From Rhodobium orientis (lineage in GTDB: Bacteria > Pseudomonadota > Alphaproteobacteria > Rhizobiales > Rhodobiaceae): 64,000 bases of DNA. Of the stretch, positions 11,127-21,483 are shown one piece after another. Where the stretch lies: contig NZ_NPEV01000028.1 of the NCBI RefSeq assembly GCF_003258835.1, positions 1-64,000 of the forward strand. Reading direction: 5' to 3'. The notes beneath the pieces were generated by a model. It searched no databases. It was given only the letters and a program-made list of their open reading frames with translations, and was not told the origin of the DNA. Each line of letters opens with the position of its first letter. Position 1 is the stretch's first letter. The position numbers were made by a program, and so were the translations under genes.

Positions 11127-12119
11127 ATGTCGAAGACGAAGATCAGCGCCACCATCGACCGCATCCTGACCATCGAGCTGGTCCGTGTGACCGAGCGTGC
11201 GGCGGTGGCAGCGGCCCGCATGCGCGGCCGCGGCGACGAGCGCGCCGCCGATCTTGCCGCCATCGATGCCATGGAGCGCGAGCTCAACCACCTGCCGATC
11301 GATGGCACCATCGTCATCGGCGAGGGCACCGAGGACGCCGTCGACCACCTCTATCTCGGCGAAAAGGTCGGGACTCTGAACGGCCCCGAGGTCGACGTCG
11401 CCGCCGTGGCGCTGGAAGGCGCGACGCTGTGCGCCAAGAACCTGCCGAACGCGCTGACGGTCGTTGCCATGGCGACCGGCGGCAGCTTCCTCAACGTGCC
11501 CGACGTCTATATGGAAAAGATCGCCGTCGGCCGCGGCTATCCGGACGGCCTCATCGATCTCGATGCGACCCCGGGCGAGAACCTTCTGGCGCTGGCCGCC
11601 GCCAAGGGCGTTTCGGTCGAGGAGCTTTCCGTGTGCATTCTCGACCGGCCGCGCCACGCCCGCCTGATCGAGGAAGTGCGCGAAGCGGGCGCCGCCATCC
11701 GTCTCATCGGCGACGGCGACGTCTCCGGCGTCTTCCACACCACGAACCCCGAACGGTCCGGCGTCGACATCTATATGGGCACCGGCGGCGCCTCGGAGGG
11801 CGTGCTTGCCGCCGCGGCGCTGCGCTGCATCGGCGGCCAGATGCAAGGGCGCCTGGTGCCGCGCAACAAGGAAGAGCGCGACAGGATCAAGGCCGTCGGC
11901 CTCAAGGACGTGGAGCGCAAATACGGTATCGAGGACATGGTGCCCGACGATGTCTATTTCGCCGCGACCGGCATCACCGATGGCAATCTGGTCCGGGGCG
12001 TCCATTTCCGCGACGACGAGATCCGCACCCACAGCGTCGTGATGCGGTCCTCCACCGGCACGGTGCGCTGGGTCGATGCCTGCCACCAGCGGCTGGAAAA
12101 ATTCCACCTCGACAGGTGA
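11127..12119 (+). CDS. glpX: Class II fructose-1,6-bisphosphatase
   Basis: The 330-residue GlpX-family phosphatase is a gluconeogenic or Calvin-cycle enzyme. Family motifs are IVIGEGTEDAVDHLYLGE, the metal-binding region GPEVDVAAVALEGATLCA, and YMGTGGASEGVLAAAALRCIGGQMQGRL. Full length. The start at 11127 is supported by GAGAG just upstream. The placement between hom and recJ is a recurrent alphaproteobacterial arrangement. Confidence 0.95.
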   Translation: MSKTKISATIDRILTIELVRVTERAAVAAARMRGRGDERAADLAAIDAMERELNHLPIDGTIVIGEGTEDAVDHLYLGEKVGTLNGPEVDVAAVALEGATLCAKNLPNALTVVAMATGGSFLNVPDVYMEKIAVGRGYPDGLIDLDATPGENLLALAAAKGVSVEELSVCILDRPRHARLIEEVREAGAAIRLIGDGDVSGVFHTTNPERSGVDIYMGTGGASEGVLAAAALRCIGGQMQGRLVPRNKEERDRIKAVGLKDVERKYGIEDMVPDDVYFAATGITDGNLVRGVHFRDDEIRTHSVVMRSSTGTVRWVDACHQRLEKFHLDR

Positions 12120-12200
12120 GCCGGGGGACCGGCGAGCCTGGGGACAGGCGAGGGCGGCCCGCACCGGCCGACATTTGAGACAATCGAAGGGACACCGGCG

Positions 12201-14024
12201 GTGCTCCAGCCAATGGGCTTCAGCGACGATCCCGAGAGCCGTGCGGTTCTCGGCGTCACGCGCTCCGTCGGCGGGCGCGTCTGGCGCGAGCGGCTCGATG
12301 CGCCCGCGGCCCTGGCGGCCGAGACCATCGCCCAGCGCCAGGGGCTTCCCGACATCATCGCCAGGGTGATCGCCGGACGCGGCGTCACACCTGATGCCGC
12401 CGAGGGTTTTCTGGAGCCCCGCCTCAAAACCCTGATGTGCGACCCATCCGTCCTCACCGATATGGACGCCGCCGCCGCCCGCATCGCCGATGCGGTGATG
12501 GCGGGAGAGAGAATCGCGGTCTTTGCCGACTACGACGTTGACGGCGCCACCTCCTCCGCGCTCCTTGCCCGCTTCCTCCGGTCCCTCGGCACCGACCCTC
12601 TCATCCGCATTCCGGACCGCATCGCCGAAGGCTACGGCCCGAACCCGGAGGCGGTTTCCGAGTTCGCCGATGCCGGGGCAAAACTCCTCGTCACCGTCGA
12701 TTGCGGCACCAGCCCCTGTGCGGCCTTCGAGGAGGCGGCGAAGCGCGGGCTTGATGTGGTCGTCCTCGACCACCACCAGGCCGGCCTCGACCTTCCGGAG
12801 GTCGCCGCCCTCGTCAATCCGAACCGCCAGGACGACCTCTCCGGCGAGGGGCACCTCGCCGCCGTCGGCGTCACCTTCCTCGCGGTCGTTGCCATTAACC
12901 GCGAACTGCGCCGCCGCGGATTCTATGCCCGCACAGGAACGCCGGAGCCGGACCTCATCTCCTGGCTCGACCTCGTCGCGCTGGGCACCGTCGCCGACGT
13001 CGTGCCGCTGAAGGGCCTCAACCGCGCCTTCGTCGTCCAGGGCCTCGACATCCTGCGCCGGCGCGGCAATGTGGGGCTCGCCGCGCTCGCCGACATCGCC
13101 CGGCTCTCCGGTCCGCCGTCGCCCTATCACCTCGGCTTCTTGCTCGGCCCGCGCATCAATGCAGGAGGGCGCATCGGCGATGCGGAGATGGGCATGCGAC
13201 TGCTCACCTCCGACGATGCCGCCGAAGCCGCCGACATCGCCCGACAACTCGATACGCTCAACGCCGAACGCCAGGCGCTTGAAGCCGAAACGCTGACGGC
13301 GGCCGACGCCCAGGTCGCGGTCGTAGCCAGCGGCGGCAACCGCCAGGTCATCGTCGCCCATGGCGAGGGCTGGCACGCCGGCGTCGTCGGCCTCGTCGCC
13401 TCGCGCCTGAAGGAGCGCTATCGCCGCCCGGCCTTCGCCATCGCCTTTTCCGGCGACACCGGCACCGGCTCCGGCCGCTCTGTCTCCGGCGTCGACCTCG
13501 GCGCCGCGGTCCGCAAGGCTGCCGCCGAGGGCATTCTCGTCAAGGGCGGGGGCCACGCCATGGCCGCCGGCCTGACCCTTTCAAAAAACCGGCTGGAAGA
13601 TTTCGAGGCCTTTTTGGAGGAAGCCTTGGGTGAGGCGGCGATGGCGGCCCGTGCCAATGATGCGCTCTCCATCGACGGCGCGCTGACCGCTGGCGGCGCG
13701 ACGACTGAACTCTGCGAGATGCTGGAAAAAGCCGGCCCCTTCGGCGCCGGTCACCCGCAGCCGGTCTTCGCCTTTCCCGCCCACCGTGTGACCTATGCCG
13801 AGCCCGTCGGCAACGGCCATGTCCGTTGCACCATCGCCGGCTCCGGCGGCGTGTCGCTGAAGGGCATCGCGTTTAGGGCGGCGGAAGAGCCCCTCGGCCA
13901 GGCGCTCCTCGGCGCCCGCGGCGGATCATTGCACCTCGCCGGCTCCATCGGCCTCGACCACTGGCGCGGCCAGAAGAAGGTCCAGCTTCGGCTCATCGAT
14001 GCGGCGGATCCGTTGAAGGGCTAG
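12201..14024 (+). CDS. recJ: Single-stranded-DNA-specific exonuclease RecJ
   Basis: This 5'-3' ssDNA exonuclease functions in recombination and mismatch repair. The 607 residues contain the DHH phosphoesterase motifs VFADYDVDGATSSALL, VTVDCGTS and VLDHHQAG. The DHHA1 motif with GGGHAMAAG follows, then an OB-like domain. A GTG start at 12201 is preceded by an AAGGG purine run at a good distance; an ATG four codons in is an alternative. The 5' end is 80 bases from glpX. Confidence 0.95.
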   Translation: MLQPMGFSDDPESRAVLGVTRSVGGRVWRERLDAPAALAAETIAQRQGLPDIIARVIAGRGVTPDAAEGFLEPRLKTLMCDPSVLTDMDAAAARIADAVMAGERIAVFADYDVDGATSSALLARFLRSLGTDPLIRIPDRIAEGYGPNPEAVSEFADAGAKLLVTVDCGTSPCAAFEEAAKRGLDVVVLDHHQAGLDLPEVAALVNPNRQDDLSGEGHLAAVGVTFLAVVAINRELRRRGFYARTGTPEPDLISWLDLVALGTVADVVPLKGLNRAFVVQGLDILRRRGNVGLAALADIARLSGPPSPYHLGFLLGPRINAGGRIGDAEMGMRLLTSDDAAEAADIARQLDTLNAERQALEAETLTAADAQVAVVASGGNRQVIVAHGEGWHAGVVGLVASRLKERYRRPAFAIAFSGDTGTGSGRSVSGVDLGAAVRKAAAEGILVKGGGHAMAAGLTLSKNRLEDFEAFLEEALGEAAMAARANDALSIDGALTAGGATTELCEMLEKAGPFGAGHPQPVFAFPAHRVTYAEPVGNGHVRCTIAGSGGVSLKGIAFRAAEEPLGQALLGARGGSLHLAGSIGLDHWRGQKKVQLRLIDAADPLKG

Positions 14025-14083
14025 AGCGGCGATGTCCGTCGCGATTGCCGGGGCACCTCGGCCTCGACGCCCGTCGAAAAAAA

Positions 14084-15634
14084 TCAATGCCAGGCGTCGG
14101 GCATCGATTCCTTGCGCTTTGAGATGAACTCCTGCAGCGCGGCGTCGCGGTCGGGGTCGATCTCCGGCGGCACATAGGATTCAAGCATCGCCTTCCAGCG
14201 CTCATGCGCGCGCATGTTGGCGTCTTTCTCGCCGCCGTCGTGCCATTGCTCGAAGGATTCAGAATCCGTCAGCGGCGGGTTGATGTAGGCGGTCTCGAAA
14301 TTGGCCATGGTGTGGGCGCAGCCGAGGAAGTGGCTGCCCGGTCCGACCTCGGCGAAGGCGTCCATGCCGAAGCCGTTGTCGTCGAGATCGATGCCCTTGA
14401 GGTAGCGCGCCATCATGCCGAGGCGGTCGGCATCGAGCACGAATTTCTCGTAGCCCATGACCAGCCCGCCCTCCAGCCAGCCGGCGGCGTGGAGGATGAA
14501 GTTGGCGCCCGACTGCACCGCCGGCACCAGCGAGTCGACGCTTTCCTGGGCGGCCTGGAAGTCGGCGATCTTGGACGCCGTCAGCGAGCCGCCGCAGCGC
14601 AAGGGAACGCCGATGCGGCGGGCGAGCTGGCCGATGGCGAGATAGGACAGCGCCGGCTCCGGCATGCCGAAGGTCGGCGCGCCGGTCTTCAGCGACAGCG
14701 AGGAAAAGAAGTTGCCGTAGATCACCGGCGCCCCCGGCCGGATGAGCTGGGTCAGCGCGATGCCGACCCGCGCTTCGGCATGGGCCTGGGCAAGGGCGGC
14801 GGCAATCGTCACCGGACCCATGGCGCCGCCGAGGATGAACGGCGTGACGATGCAGCACTGGTTTGCCGCCGCATAGACCCGGAGCGCCGACGACATGACG
14901 TTGTCGAAGACGAGCGGCGAATTGATGTTGATGAGGTTGCTGACGACGCAGTTCTGGTCGACGAAGTCGGCACCGAACAGGACCTTGCACATCTCCACGG
15001 TGTCGGTCGCCCGTTCCGGCGCCGTGACGGAGCCCATGAACGGCTTGTCCGACCAGCGCATATGGGCATAGACCATATCCAGATGGCGCTTGTTCACCGG
15101 GATCTCGACCGGCTCGCAGATCGTCCCGCCCGAATGGTGCAGGTGCGGCGACATATAGGCGAGCTTGACGAAGTTCTCGAAATCCTTCAGCGAGGCGTAG
15201 CGCCGCCCGCCCTCAAGGTCGCGCACGAAGGGCGGCCCGTAGGCCGGCACGAAGACGGTGTGATCGCCGCCGATCTGGACCGAGCGCGCCGGGTTGCGGG
15301 CGTGCTGGGTGAACACCGGCTTGACGTTGTTCGCGATGATCTCGTCGAGCATGCCCTTCGGGAACCGCACCCGCTCGCCGTCGATCTCCGCCGCCGTTCC
15401 CTGCCAGATGGCGAGCGCTTCCGGATCGCCGCGGAATTCGATGCCGATTTCGGCAAGGATGCGGTCGGAATGGTGGACGATCTTGTCGAGCTCTTCCTCG
15501 CGCAAAAGGTCGACATAGCCGATCCTGCGGGTGAGGTAGGCCGGCGCCACTGAGCGCGACGCGTCGCGCTGGGCCCGCTTTGCAGTGCGCCCGCCCCGTC
15601 CGCGCCGCGAGGCGCCTTCCGTCTCTGATGCCAT
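14084..15634 (-). CDS. Trimethylamine methyltransferase (MttB) family protein, non-pyrrolysine
   Basis: The 516-residue protein is a TIM-barrel methyltransferase of the MttB superfamily. These enzymes move a methyl group from a quaternary amine to a Co(I) corrinoid protein. The frame has no in-frame amber codon, so it is a non-Pyl MttB homologue. Characterised relatives act on substrates such as glycine betaine (MtgB) or proline betaine. Asn/Gly-rich barrel motifs such as VVSNLININSPLVFDN are visible. It is the last gene of a six-gene operon with its own corrinoid protein, reactivase and methyl-THF methyltransferase. The substrate cannot be decided from sequence alone. The first ~30 residues are basic and probably disordered. 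Confidence 0.88.
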   Translation of the reverse strand: MASETEGASRRGRGGRTAKRAQRDASRSVAPAYLTRRIGYVDLLREEELDKIVHHSDRILAEIGIEFRGDPEALAIWQGTAAEIDGERVRFPKGMLDEIIANNVKPVFTQHARNPARSVQIGGDHTVFVPAYGPPFVRDLEGGRRYASLKDFENFVKLAYMSPHLHHSGGTICEPVEIPVNKRHLDMVYAHMRWSDKPFMGSVTAPERATDTVEMCKVLFGADFVDQNCVVSNLININSPLVFDNVMSSALRVYAAANQCCIVTPFILGGAMGPVTIAAALAQAHAEARVGIALTQLIRPGAPVIYGNFFSSLSLKTGAPTFGMPEPALSYLAIGQLARRIGVPLRCGGSLTASKIADFQAAQESVDSLVPAVQSGANFILHAAGWLEGGLVMGYEKFVLDADRLGMMARYLKGIDLDDNGFGMDAFAEVGPGSHFLGCAHTMANFETAYINPPLTDSESFEQWHDGGEKDANMRAHERWKAMLESYVPPEIDPDRDAALQEFISKRKESMPDAWH

Positions 15635-15649
15635 CGCCTTCTCTCCCGA

Positions 15650-17728
15650 TCAGGTGTCGCCCGGCTGGGTCTCGCCAGTTTGTTCTTGTGGATTGCCGCG
15701 CCGCCGGCGCCGTCTGCGCTCGCCGCCCGTGTCCGCCGAAACGGTGCGCTCCGGCAGCGGCACTTTTGAGGCAAGCCGCGCATAAGGGTCGGTCTTGTGG
15801 GGGATCGCCATGGCGGCGACGAAATGCTCCTGGAAGGCGGGCTCGACGGCGGTTTCCACCTTCTCGATCCGGGTCACGACGTCCTCGATCTCGGCCCGGG
15901 CGCGCGTGTCGAGCAGCGCCATCTGGGCGCCGGTGCCGGCGGCATTGCCGATGGAAGTGACCTTGTCGAGGTCGCAGTCGGGGATCATGCCGAGCAGCAT
16001 GGCGTATTTGACGTCGATATGGCTGCCGAAGGCGCCGGCGAGCCGGATCCGGTCAACGGACGCGGCGCCGAGCCGGTCCATCAGGAGCTGGATGCCGGCG
16101 CGCAGCGCTGCCTTGGCGAGCTGGATGGCGCGGATGTCGTTCTGTGTGATGCGCAGGGCCGGCGGGCCGTCGCGCATGACGTAGGAAAAGGTGCGCCCGT
16201 CGCCGACGACGCGGGGCGAGATGGCGGCCTTGGCGCCGTCGATGATGCCGTCGGTGGTCAAGAGCCCGGCAAGGAACATCTCGCCGATGGCCTCGATGAT
16301 GCCGGAGCCGCAAATGCCGGTGACGCCGGTGACCGCGACAGCCTCCTCAAAGCCGTCCTCGTTGGACCACAGATCGCAGCCGATGACCTTGAAGCGCGGC
16401 TCAAGGGTTGCCGCATCGATGCGCACACGCTCGATGGCGCCGGGCGCCGCCCGCTGGCCGGAGGTCAGTTCGGCGCCTTCGAAGGCCGGACCGGTCGGCG
16501 AGGAACAGGCGAGCACGCGCTCCGAATTGCCCAGCACGATCTCCGCATTGGTGCCGACATCGACGATCAGCGTCAGGAGATCGTCCTTGTAGGGCTTTTC
16601 GGAGAGGATGACGGCGGCGGCGTCGGCGCCCACATGGCCGGCGATGCAGGGAAGGGTATAGACGCTGGCGCCTTCGCCAAGTTCCAGGTCGAGGTCGCTG
16701 GCGGCGAGCGTCTGCGCGCCGGAGGTGGCAAGCGCGAAGGGCGCCCCGCCAAGCTCCGTCGGGTCGATCCCGAGGAGCAGGTGATGCATCACCGGGTTGC
16801 CGACGAAGACGGCCTCAAGGACATCGCTACGTTCCGCGCCCACATCCGCAACGACCTTGCCGACCAGCGCGTCGATCGCCTCGCGCACCGCGCCGACGAG
16901 GTCGGGAAGGCTGTCCGGGTTCATCATGATGTAGGAGACCCGGCTCATCAGATCCTCGCCGAAGCGGATCTGCGGGTTCATGATGCCGGAGGAGGTGAGG
17001 GTCCGACCCCGGTTGAGGTTCATCAGGTGGCAGGCGATGGTCGTCGAGCCGATGTCGACGGCGATGCCGAGGAGCTTGTCGTGGCTGCCGGGCCAGGCGG
17101 CGACGATCATTGCCGGCATGCGGCCGTCGTCTCGGACGGCGACGGTGATGCGCCACTCGCCCGCCCGAAGGGTCTTTTGTAAGGCCCGCAGGACGGCGGG
17201 AGCGCAGCGCTCGACCTTGACCTCAAAGCGCTGTTCCAGAGCCCGAGTCAGCCGTTCCAGGTCGCCGCTCGGATGGTGCATGTCCGGCTCGTCGACGGCG
17301 ACGGTGTAGAGCTTTGTGGCCGGATTAAGCGGCAGCTTGCGGCCTTCCGCACGCTTGCGCACGACCTGCCGGTGCATTTCCGAATCCGGCGGCACGTCGA
17401 CCACCATGTCGCCGAGAATGCGCGTCTGGCAGCCGAGCCGGCGGTCCGCCTTGAGACCGAAATCGGTCTTGAACCGGGCTTCGACGTCGCCAAACGCCGT
17501 GATGTTGTCCGGCTTGCTGTCGATGTTGTGCTTGGCGAAGGAGCCGAAGACGGGCATGAGCTGGCAGCGTCCGCAGATCGCCCGCCCGCCGCAGGCAGAC
17601 TCCAGATAGACCCCGAGCGAGCGCGCCGCATCGAGCAGCGTCGTGCCGTGCGCGAACGTGCCCCGCCGACCGCTCGGCAGGAACACGACGCGGGCCGTCT
17701 CGCTTTCGGGGGGACGCTCGTCTGCCAT
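15650..17728 (-). CDS. ASKHA-domain corrinoid activation protein with N-terminal 2Fe-2S domain
   Basis: The 692-residue protein begins with a ferredoxin-like domain whose cluster cysteines are visible (C46, C52, C55 and C100). It continues into an ASKHA (actin/Hsp70-like) ATPase region with IAVDIGSTTIA and LIVDVGTNAEI phosphate motifs. This is the RACE/RamA-like architecture that uses ATP and a low-potential electron to bring inactive Co(II) corrinoid proteins back to Co(I). It lies between the corrinoid methyltransferase gene (7-base gap) and the MttB homologue (15-base gap). The C-terminal 30 residues are Arg-rich and low complexity. Confidence 0.88.
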   Translation of the reverse strand: MADERPPESETARVVFLPSGRRGTFAHGTTLLDAARSLGVYLESACGGRAICGRCQLMPVFGSFAKHNIDSKPDNITAFGDVEARFKTDFGLKADRRLGCQTRILGDMVVDVPPDSEMHRQVVRKRAEGRKLPLNPATKLYTVAVDEPDMHHPSGDLERLTRALEQRFEVKVERCAPAVLRALQKTLRAGEWRITVAVRDDGRMPAMIVAAWPGSHDKLLGIAVDIGSTTIACHLMNLNRGRTLTSSGIMNPQIRFGEDLMSRVSYIMMNPDSLPDLVGAVREAIDALVGKVVADVGAERSDVLEAVFVGNPVMHHLLLGIDPTELGGAPFALATSGAQTLAASDLDLELGEGASVYTLPCIAGHVGADAAAVILSEKPYKDDLLTLIVDVGTNAEIVLGNSERVLACSSPTGPAFEGAELTSGQRAAPGAIERVRIDAATLEPRFKVIGCDLWSNEDGFEEAVAVTGVTGICGSGIIEAIGEMFLAGLLTTDGIIDGAKAAISPRVVGDGRTFSYVMRDGPPALRITQNDIRAIQLAKAALRAGIQLLMDRLGAASVDRIRLAGAFGSHIDVKYAMLLGMIPDCDLDKVTSIGNAAGTGAQMALLDTRARAEIEDVVTRIEKVETAVEPAFQEHFVAAMAIPHKTDPYARLASKVPLPERTVSADTGGERRRRRRRGNPQEQTGETQPGDT

Positions 17729-17735
17729 TCCGGGC

Positions 17736-18653
17736 TCAGCCGGCCCTGCGCCGGCGGCGTTCGCGCCGACCGCCCGCCGCGCCGTCGCCCTCCGGAGCGG
17801 GCTCGCGATAAGTGCGGATCCAGGTGGCGCAGTTCCTGTCCGTCGACATCAGCACGTCGGCGGCGCGCACGGCCTCCATCTCCTGGGGCCTCAGCGGGTT
17901 CATGATTGCGGACGTCATGCCCGACGCGATCGCCATCGGCAGGAAGGCGGCGTTGATGCCGTGCCGATGCGGCAGGCCGAAGGAGACGTTGGAGGCGCCG
18001 CAGGTGGTGTTGACCTTCAGCTCCTCACGCAGCCGGCGCACCAGCGAGAACACCTGCAGGCCGGCGGTCGCCATGGCGCCGATCGGCATCACCAGCGGAT
18101 CGACGACGATGTCTTCCGGCTTGATGCCGAAATCCTGCGCCCGCTCCACGATCTTCTTGGCGACCGCAAAGCGCACGTCCGGGTCCTCGGAAATGCCGCT
18201 CTCGTCGTTGGAGATCGCCACCACCGGCACGTCGTATTTTTTGACCAGCGGCAGGATCAGCTCCAGCTTCTCCTCCTCGCCGGTGACGGAATTGATCAGC
18301 GGCCGGCCCTTGCAGACCTGGAGACCGGCTTCCAGCGCGGCGGAGACGGAGGAGTCGAGCGACAGCGGCACGTCGACGAGGCCCTGCACCAGTTCCACGG
18401 TCTTGGCCAGCAGCGGCGGCTCGGTCTCATTGGGGTTGACCGATGTGACGCCCGCATTGACGTCGAGCATCGTCGCGCCCGCCGCGACCTGGGCGAGGGC
18501 GTCGGCTTCCACGGTGGAGAAGTCACCGTCCTGCATTTCCGCGGCCAGCTTCTTGCGGCCGGTCGGGTTGATGCGTTCGCCGATGACGCAGAACGGGGCA
18601 TCGAAGCCGATGACGGCTTCCTTGGTGGCGGAGGCGACGATGGTGCGGGTCAT
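17736..18653 (-). CDS. Methyltetrahydrofolate:corrinoid methyltransferase (pterin-binding family)
   Basis: The 305-residue protein has the pterin-binding TIM-barrel fold of AcsE/MtgA-type enzymes. Motifs are VIGERINPTGRKK near the start, MLDVNAG, PLSLDSSV, LINSVTGEEEKLE and CGASNVSFGLP. It would move the methyl group from the corrinoid protein to tetrahydrofolate, feeding C1 metabolism. The final ~30 residues form an Arg/Gly-rich tail. The operon context supports this direction of transfer in an aerobic alphaproteobacterium; that part is inference. Confidence 0.88.
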   Translation of the reverse strand: MTRTIVASATKEAVIGFDAPFCVIGERINPTGRKKLAAEMQDGDFSTVEADALAQVAAGATMLDVNAGVTSVNPNETEPPLLAKTVELVQGLVDVPLSLDSSVSAALEAGLQVCKGRPLINSVTGEEEKLELILPLVKKYDVPVVAISNDESGISEDPDVRFAVAKKIVERAQDFGIKPEDIVVDPLVMPIGAMATAGLQVFSLVRRLREELKVNTTCGASNVSFGLPHRHGINAAFLPMAIASGMTSAIMNPLRPQEMEAVRAADVLMSTDRNCATWIRTYREPAPEGDGAAGGRRERRRRRAG

Positions 18654-18686
18654 GGCGATGCTCCGGAAAAAGCGGCAAAAGGCCGG

Positions 18687-18992
18687 TCAGGGCGCGCTGT
18701 CGCGCCCGCCGGCGGCGATCAATGTTTTGAGCCGTTCCATGTCATAATCGGCCTCGATCGCGGCGGCGGCTTCGCCAGCGACGGCTTCAAGATCACCTGC
18801 GACATCCTCCGCCTCGCCGCGCCGCCAGTCGGCGAGATAGGCGTCGGTGTCGACGGCGCCGGAGCGCATGGCGCACTGGTCGATGGCCTTCTCGAAGCGC
18901 TCGGCGAGCACGCGCTTGGCGGTCTTGCGGCCCTCGCGGGCAATCACCTGGGCCGGGATATCGCGCCAGTAGACGATCTGCAGCTTGGCCAT
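18687..18992 (-). CDS. Virulence-factor family small protein (PF13769-like)
   Basis: The 101-residue protein starts MAKLQIVYWRDIPAQVIAREGR, matching the small 'virulence factor' family that sits beside corrinoid methyltransferase genes in alphaproteobacteria. The family name is historical and no virulence role is implied. The ATG at 18992 fits the conserved N-terminus. Spacing is 33 bases to the downstream methyltransferase and 110 from the upstream DUF1638 gene. The function is unknown, but the operon position suggests it supports the methyl-transfer system. Confidence 0.75.
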   Translation of the reverse strand: MAKLQIVYWRDIPAQVIAREGRKTAKRVLAERFEKAIDQCAMRSGAVDTDAYLADWRRGEAEDVAGDLEAVAGEAAAAIEADYDMERLKTLIAAGGRDSAP

Positions 18993-19102
18993 CAAACGGC
19001 TCTCCGCCAGAACAGGAAACCCGCGGTCGATGCCGCGATCCACGTAGTGTTACGTAGGACCCGCGGGGCCGGCGACGATGGAAACGACGTTGCGTTTCCG
19101 GA

Positions 19103-19729
19103 TTACGACACGGGCTCGGGTGTCCGCTCCAGAGCCGGCGCGGCGGCATCGAAAAGCGCCGGAGCCAGGTCGCCATAGCCGGTGAGGCGGCGTTCGAAGG
19201 TGAGCCCCAGTCGGTCGGCGGCCGCGCGCGCCTTTTCGGTCAGCGCCGGATCCTCGGTCTGGGCCAGATAGACGAGCTTTTCGTAGTTGCCGAAATACAT
19301 GTCGGCGAGTTCCGGATGCCGGTCGAGGCCGAGCGGCTTGATGACCATCGCCTCAAACTGGCGGGCGAGGAAATCGGTAAGGTAGAACGCCGTGATCTCG
19401 TCCTCGGCCGTCCTGGCAAAGGCGTCGACGCCGGAAAAGAAGGAATAGCAGTGCGGACCGTCGATCCGCTCCGCGCCTTCCTCGGCAAGGACAGCATCCA
19501 GCCGGCCGCCGGTGCCGCAATCGGCATAGGCAACGAAGATGCGGCCATAGACCGGTCGCATCGCGCGGATCGCCTCGCGCACGGCTGCCGGGATGCGCTC
19601 CGGCGTGTTGTGGAGCTGGGCGTTTAGGCAGGTGAGCGTGACGTGCTCCCAGCCGTTGAGCGCGATGACGGCGCGGATTTCGCGCGCGAGCGCCCCGCAG
19701 GCGATGATCAGGAGCGGCTCGGGGACCAT
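19103..19729 (-). CDS. DUF1638 domain protein
   Basis: The 208-residue protein has DUF1638 hallmarks: LLIIACGALAREI at the start, LHNTPERIP, and YADCGTGGRLD with conserved Cys/Gly. A later GPHCYSF segment adds further Cys/His that could bind metal. The family accompanies MttB-type methyltransferases and corrinoid proteins and is uncharacterised. The start at 19729 lies 8 bases after the corrinoid gene, so translation is probably coupled. Confidence 0.82.
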   Translation of the reverse strand: MVPEPLLIIACGALAREIRAVIALNGWEHVTLTCLNAQLHNTPERIPAAVREAIRAMRPVYGRIFVAYADCGTGGRLDAVLAEEGAERIDGPHCYSFFSGVDAFARTAEDEITAFYLTDFLARQFEAMVIKPLGLDRHPELADMYFGNYEKLVYLAQTEDPALTEKARAAADRLGLTFERRLTGYGDLAPALFDAAAPALERTPEPVS

Positions 19730-19737
19730 CGGCTCGC

Positions 19738-20439
<702 letters not shown>

Positions 20440-20748
20440 CGGACATCTTCCTGGTCGGCGAGGGTGCGGGAGGCACGGGTAAAACCACGTTGCCGCAACG
20501 GCCGCGAGACGATGCGACAGGAAGCGACAAGCGACGGCTGGAATGCGACACCCTGGCGCAGCCGCGCCCGGCCCTGGAGCCGAAGCGCCGGATTTTCGTC
20601 AAGGCGATACCCGCGAACCGGGCGGGCTTGATCGCGCGGGCACCGCGGCGCAATGTGTGCCGACCTGCGGCAATCCGCCGACGCATTCACAGAACAAGCC
20701 CCTTGACGAGGCCGCGGCGCGGACGCGCCGGCGGCCCGGAGTCCTCCC
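20440..20748. other. Divergent intergenic region
   Basis: The region contains the promoters for the corrinoid operon (leftward) and the TSUP transporter gene (rightward). I looked for a cobalamin riboswitch (B12 box) on both strands and saw none. A short GC palindrome (GGCGCGGACGCGCCGGC) lies close to the TSUP start. Nothing else is evident. Confidence 0.4.
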
Positions 20749-21480
20749 ATGATCGCCGACCTGCCGCTCTGGATGCTGGGGCTCGCCGCCCTGATTGTCG
20801 TTCTCGGCGTCATCGTGCAGACGACGACGGGCATGGGCTTCGGGCTGACCGCGGCACCGCTTCTGGCCATGATCGACACCCATTTCGTGCCGATCCCGAT
20901 CATCACGCTCGGCATCGTCACGGCGAGCCTTGCCGCCATCAAGGAACGCCGCCAGGTGCGCCTCGACGAGATCGGCATCGCGCTCGCCGGCCGCCTCGCC
21001 GGCATGCTGTGCGCGGTCGCGGTGCTCCTGGTGCTGCCGGACAAGGACAGTTTCGCGGTGCTGTTCTCCGCCGGCATCCTGTTTGCCGTCGCCCTCAGCC
21101 TTGCCGGGATCCGGCTGGCGCTGACCCGGGGAACGCTCGTGTCGATGGGCTTCGTCTCCGGCCTCATGGGCACCATTACGGCGGTCGGCGCGCCGCCGAT
21201 GGCGCTGATCTACCAGGACGTCAAGGCCGACCACGCAAGGGCGACGCTGAACGCGTTCTTTGCCATCGGCGCGGCGGTCTCCCTCGTCGGCCTGATCGCC
21301 ATCGGCCGGGCGCACTGGAGCGATGCGGTGCTGATTGCCGTTCTCGCCCCGGTGATGCTGGTGGCGAGCTACTTCGCGCCGAGGCTCAACGCCAGCGTTG
21401 CCCGCCGCTACCGGCCGGTGGTTCTGGCGCTTTCTGCCGTTGCCGCGATCAACCTGCTGTTTCACGCATTCTTCTGGTAG
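20749..21480 (+). CDS. TSUP (TauE/SafE) family membrane transporter
   Basis: The 243-residue protein is almost entirely membrane-spanning, with about eight hydrophobic segments. It has the TSUP-type pattern GMGFGLTAAPLLAMID near the start and a second-half repeat MGFVSGLMGTITAVGAPPMALIYQD. TSUP members export sulfite, sulfoacetate and related anions. Beside a taurine aminotransferase, TauABC and Pta, a sulfite-export role is plausible. It converges on pta with only 3 bases between the stops. Confidence 0.85.
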   Translation: MIADLPLWMLGLAALIVVLGVIVQTTTGMGFGLTAAPLLAMIDTHFVPIPIITLGIVTASLAAIKERRQVRLDEIGIALAGRLAGMLCAVAVLLVLPDKDSFAVLFSAGILFAVALSLAGIRLALTRGTLVSMGFVSGLMGTITAVGAPPMALIYQDVKADHARATLNAFFAIGAAVSLVGLIAIGRAHWSDAVLIAVLAPVMLVASYFAPRLNASVARRYRPVVLALSAVAAINLLFHAFFW

Positions 21481-21483
21481 GCC

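Noticed and set aside
14084-15634. Pyrrolysine-containing MttB
   Set aside because: The frame has no in-frame TAG, and no pyl genes are near, so this is the non-Pyl type.
20440-20748. Cobalamin riboswitch before the corrinoid operon
   Set aside because: I searched by eye for a B12 box and the usual helices on the minus strand and did not find them.
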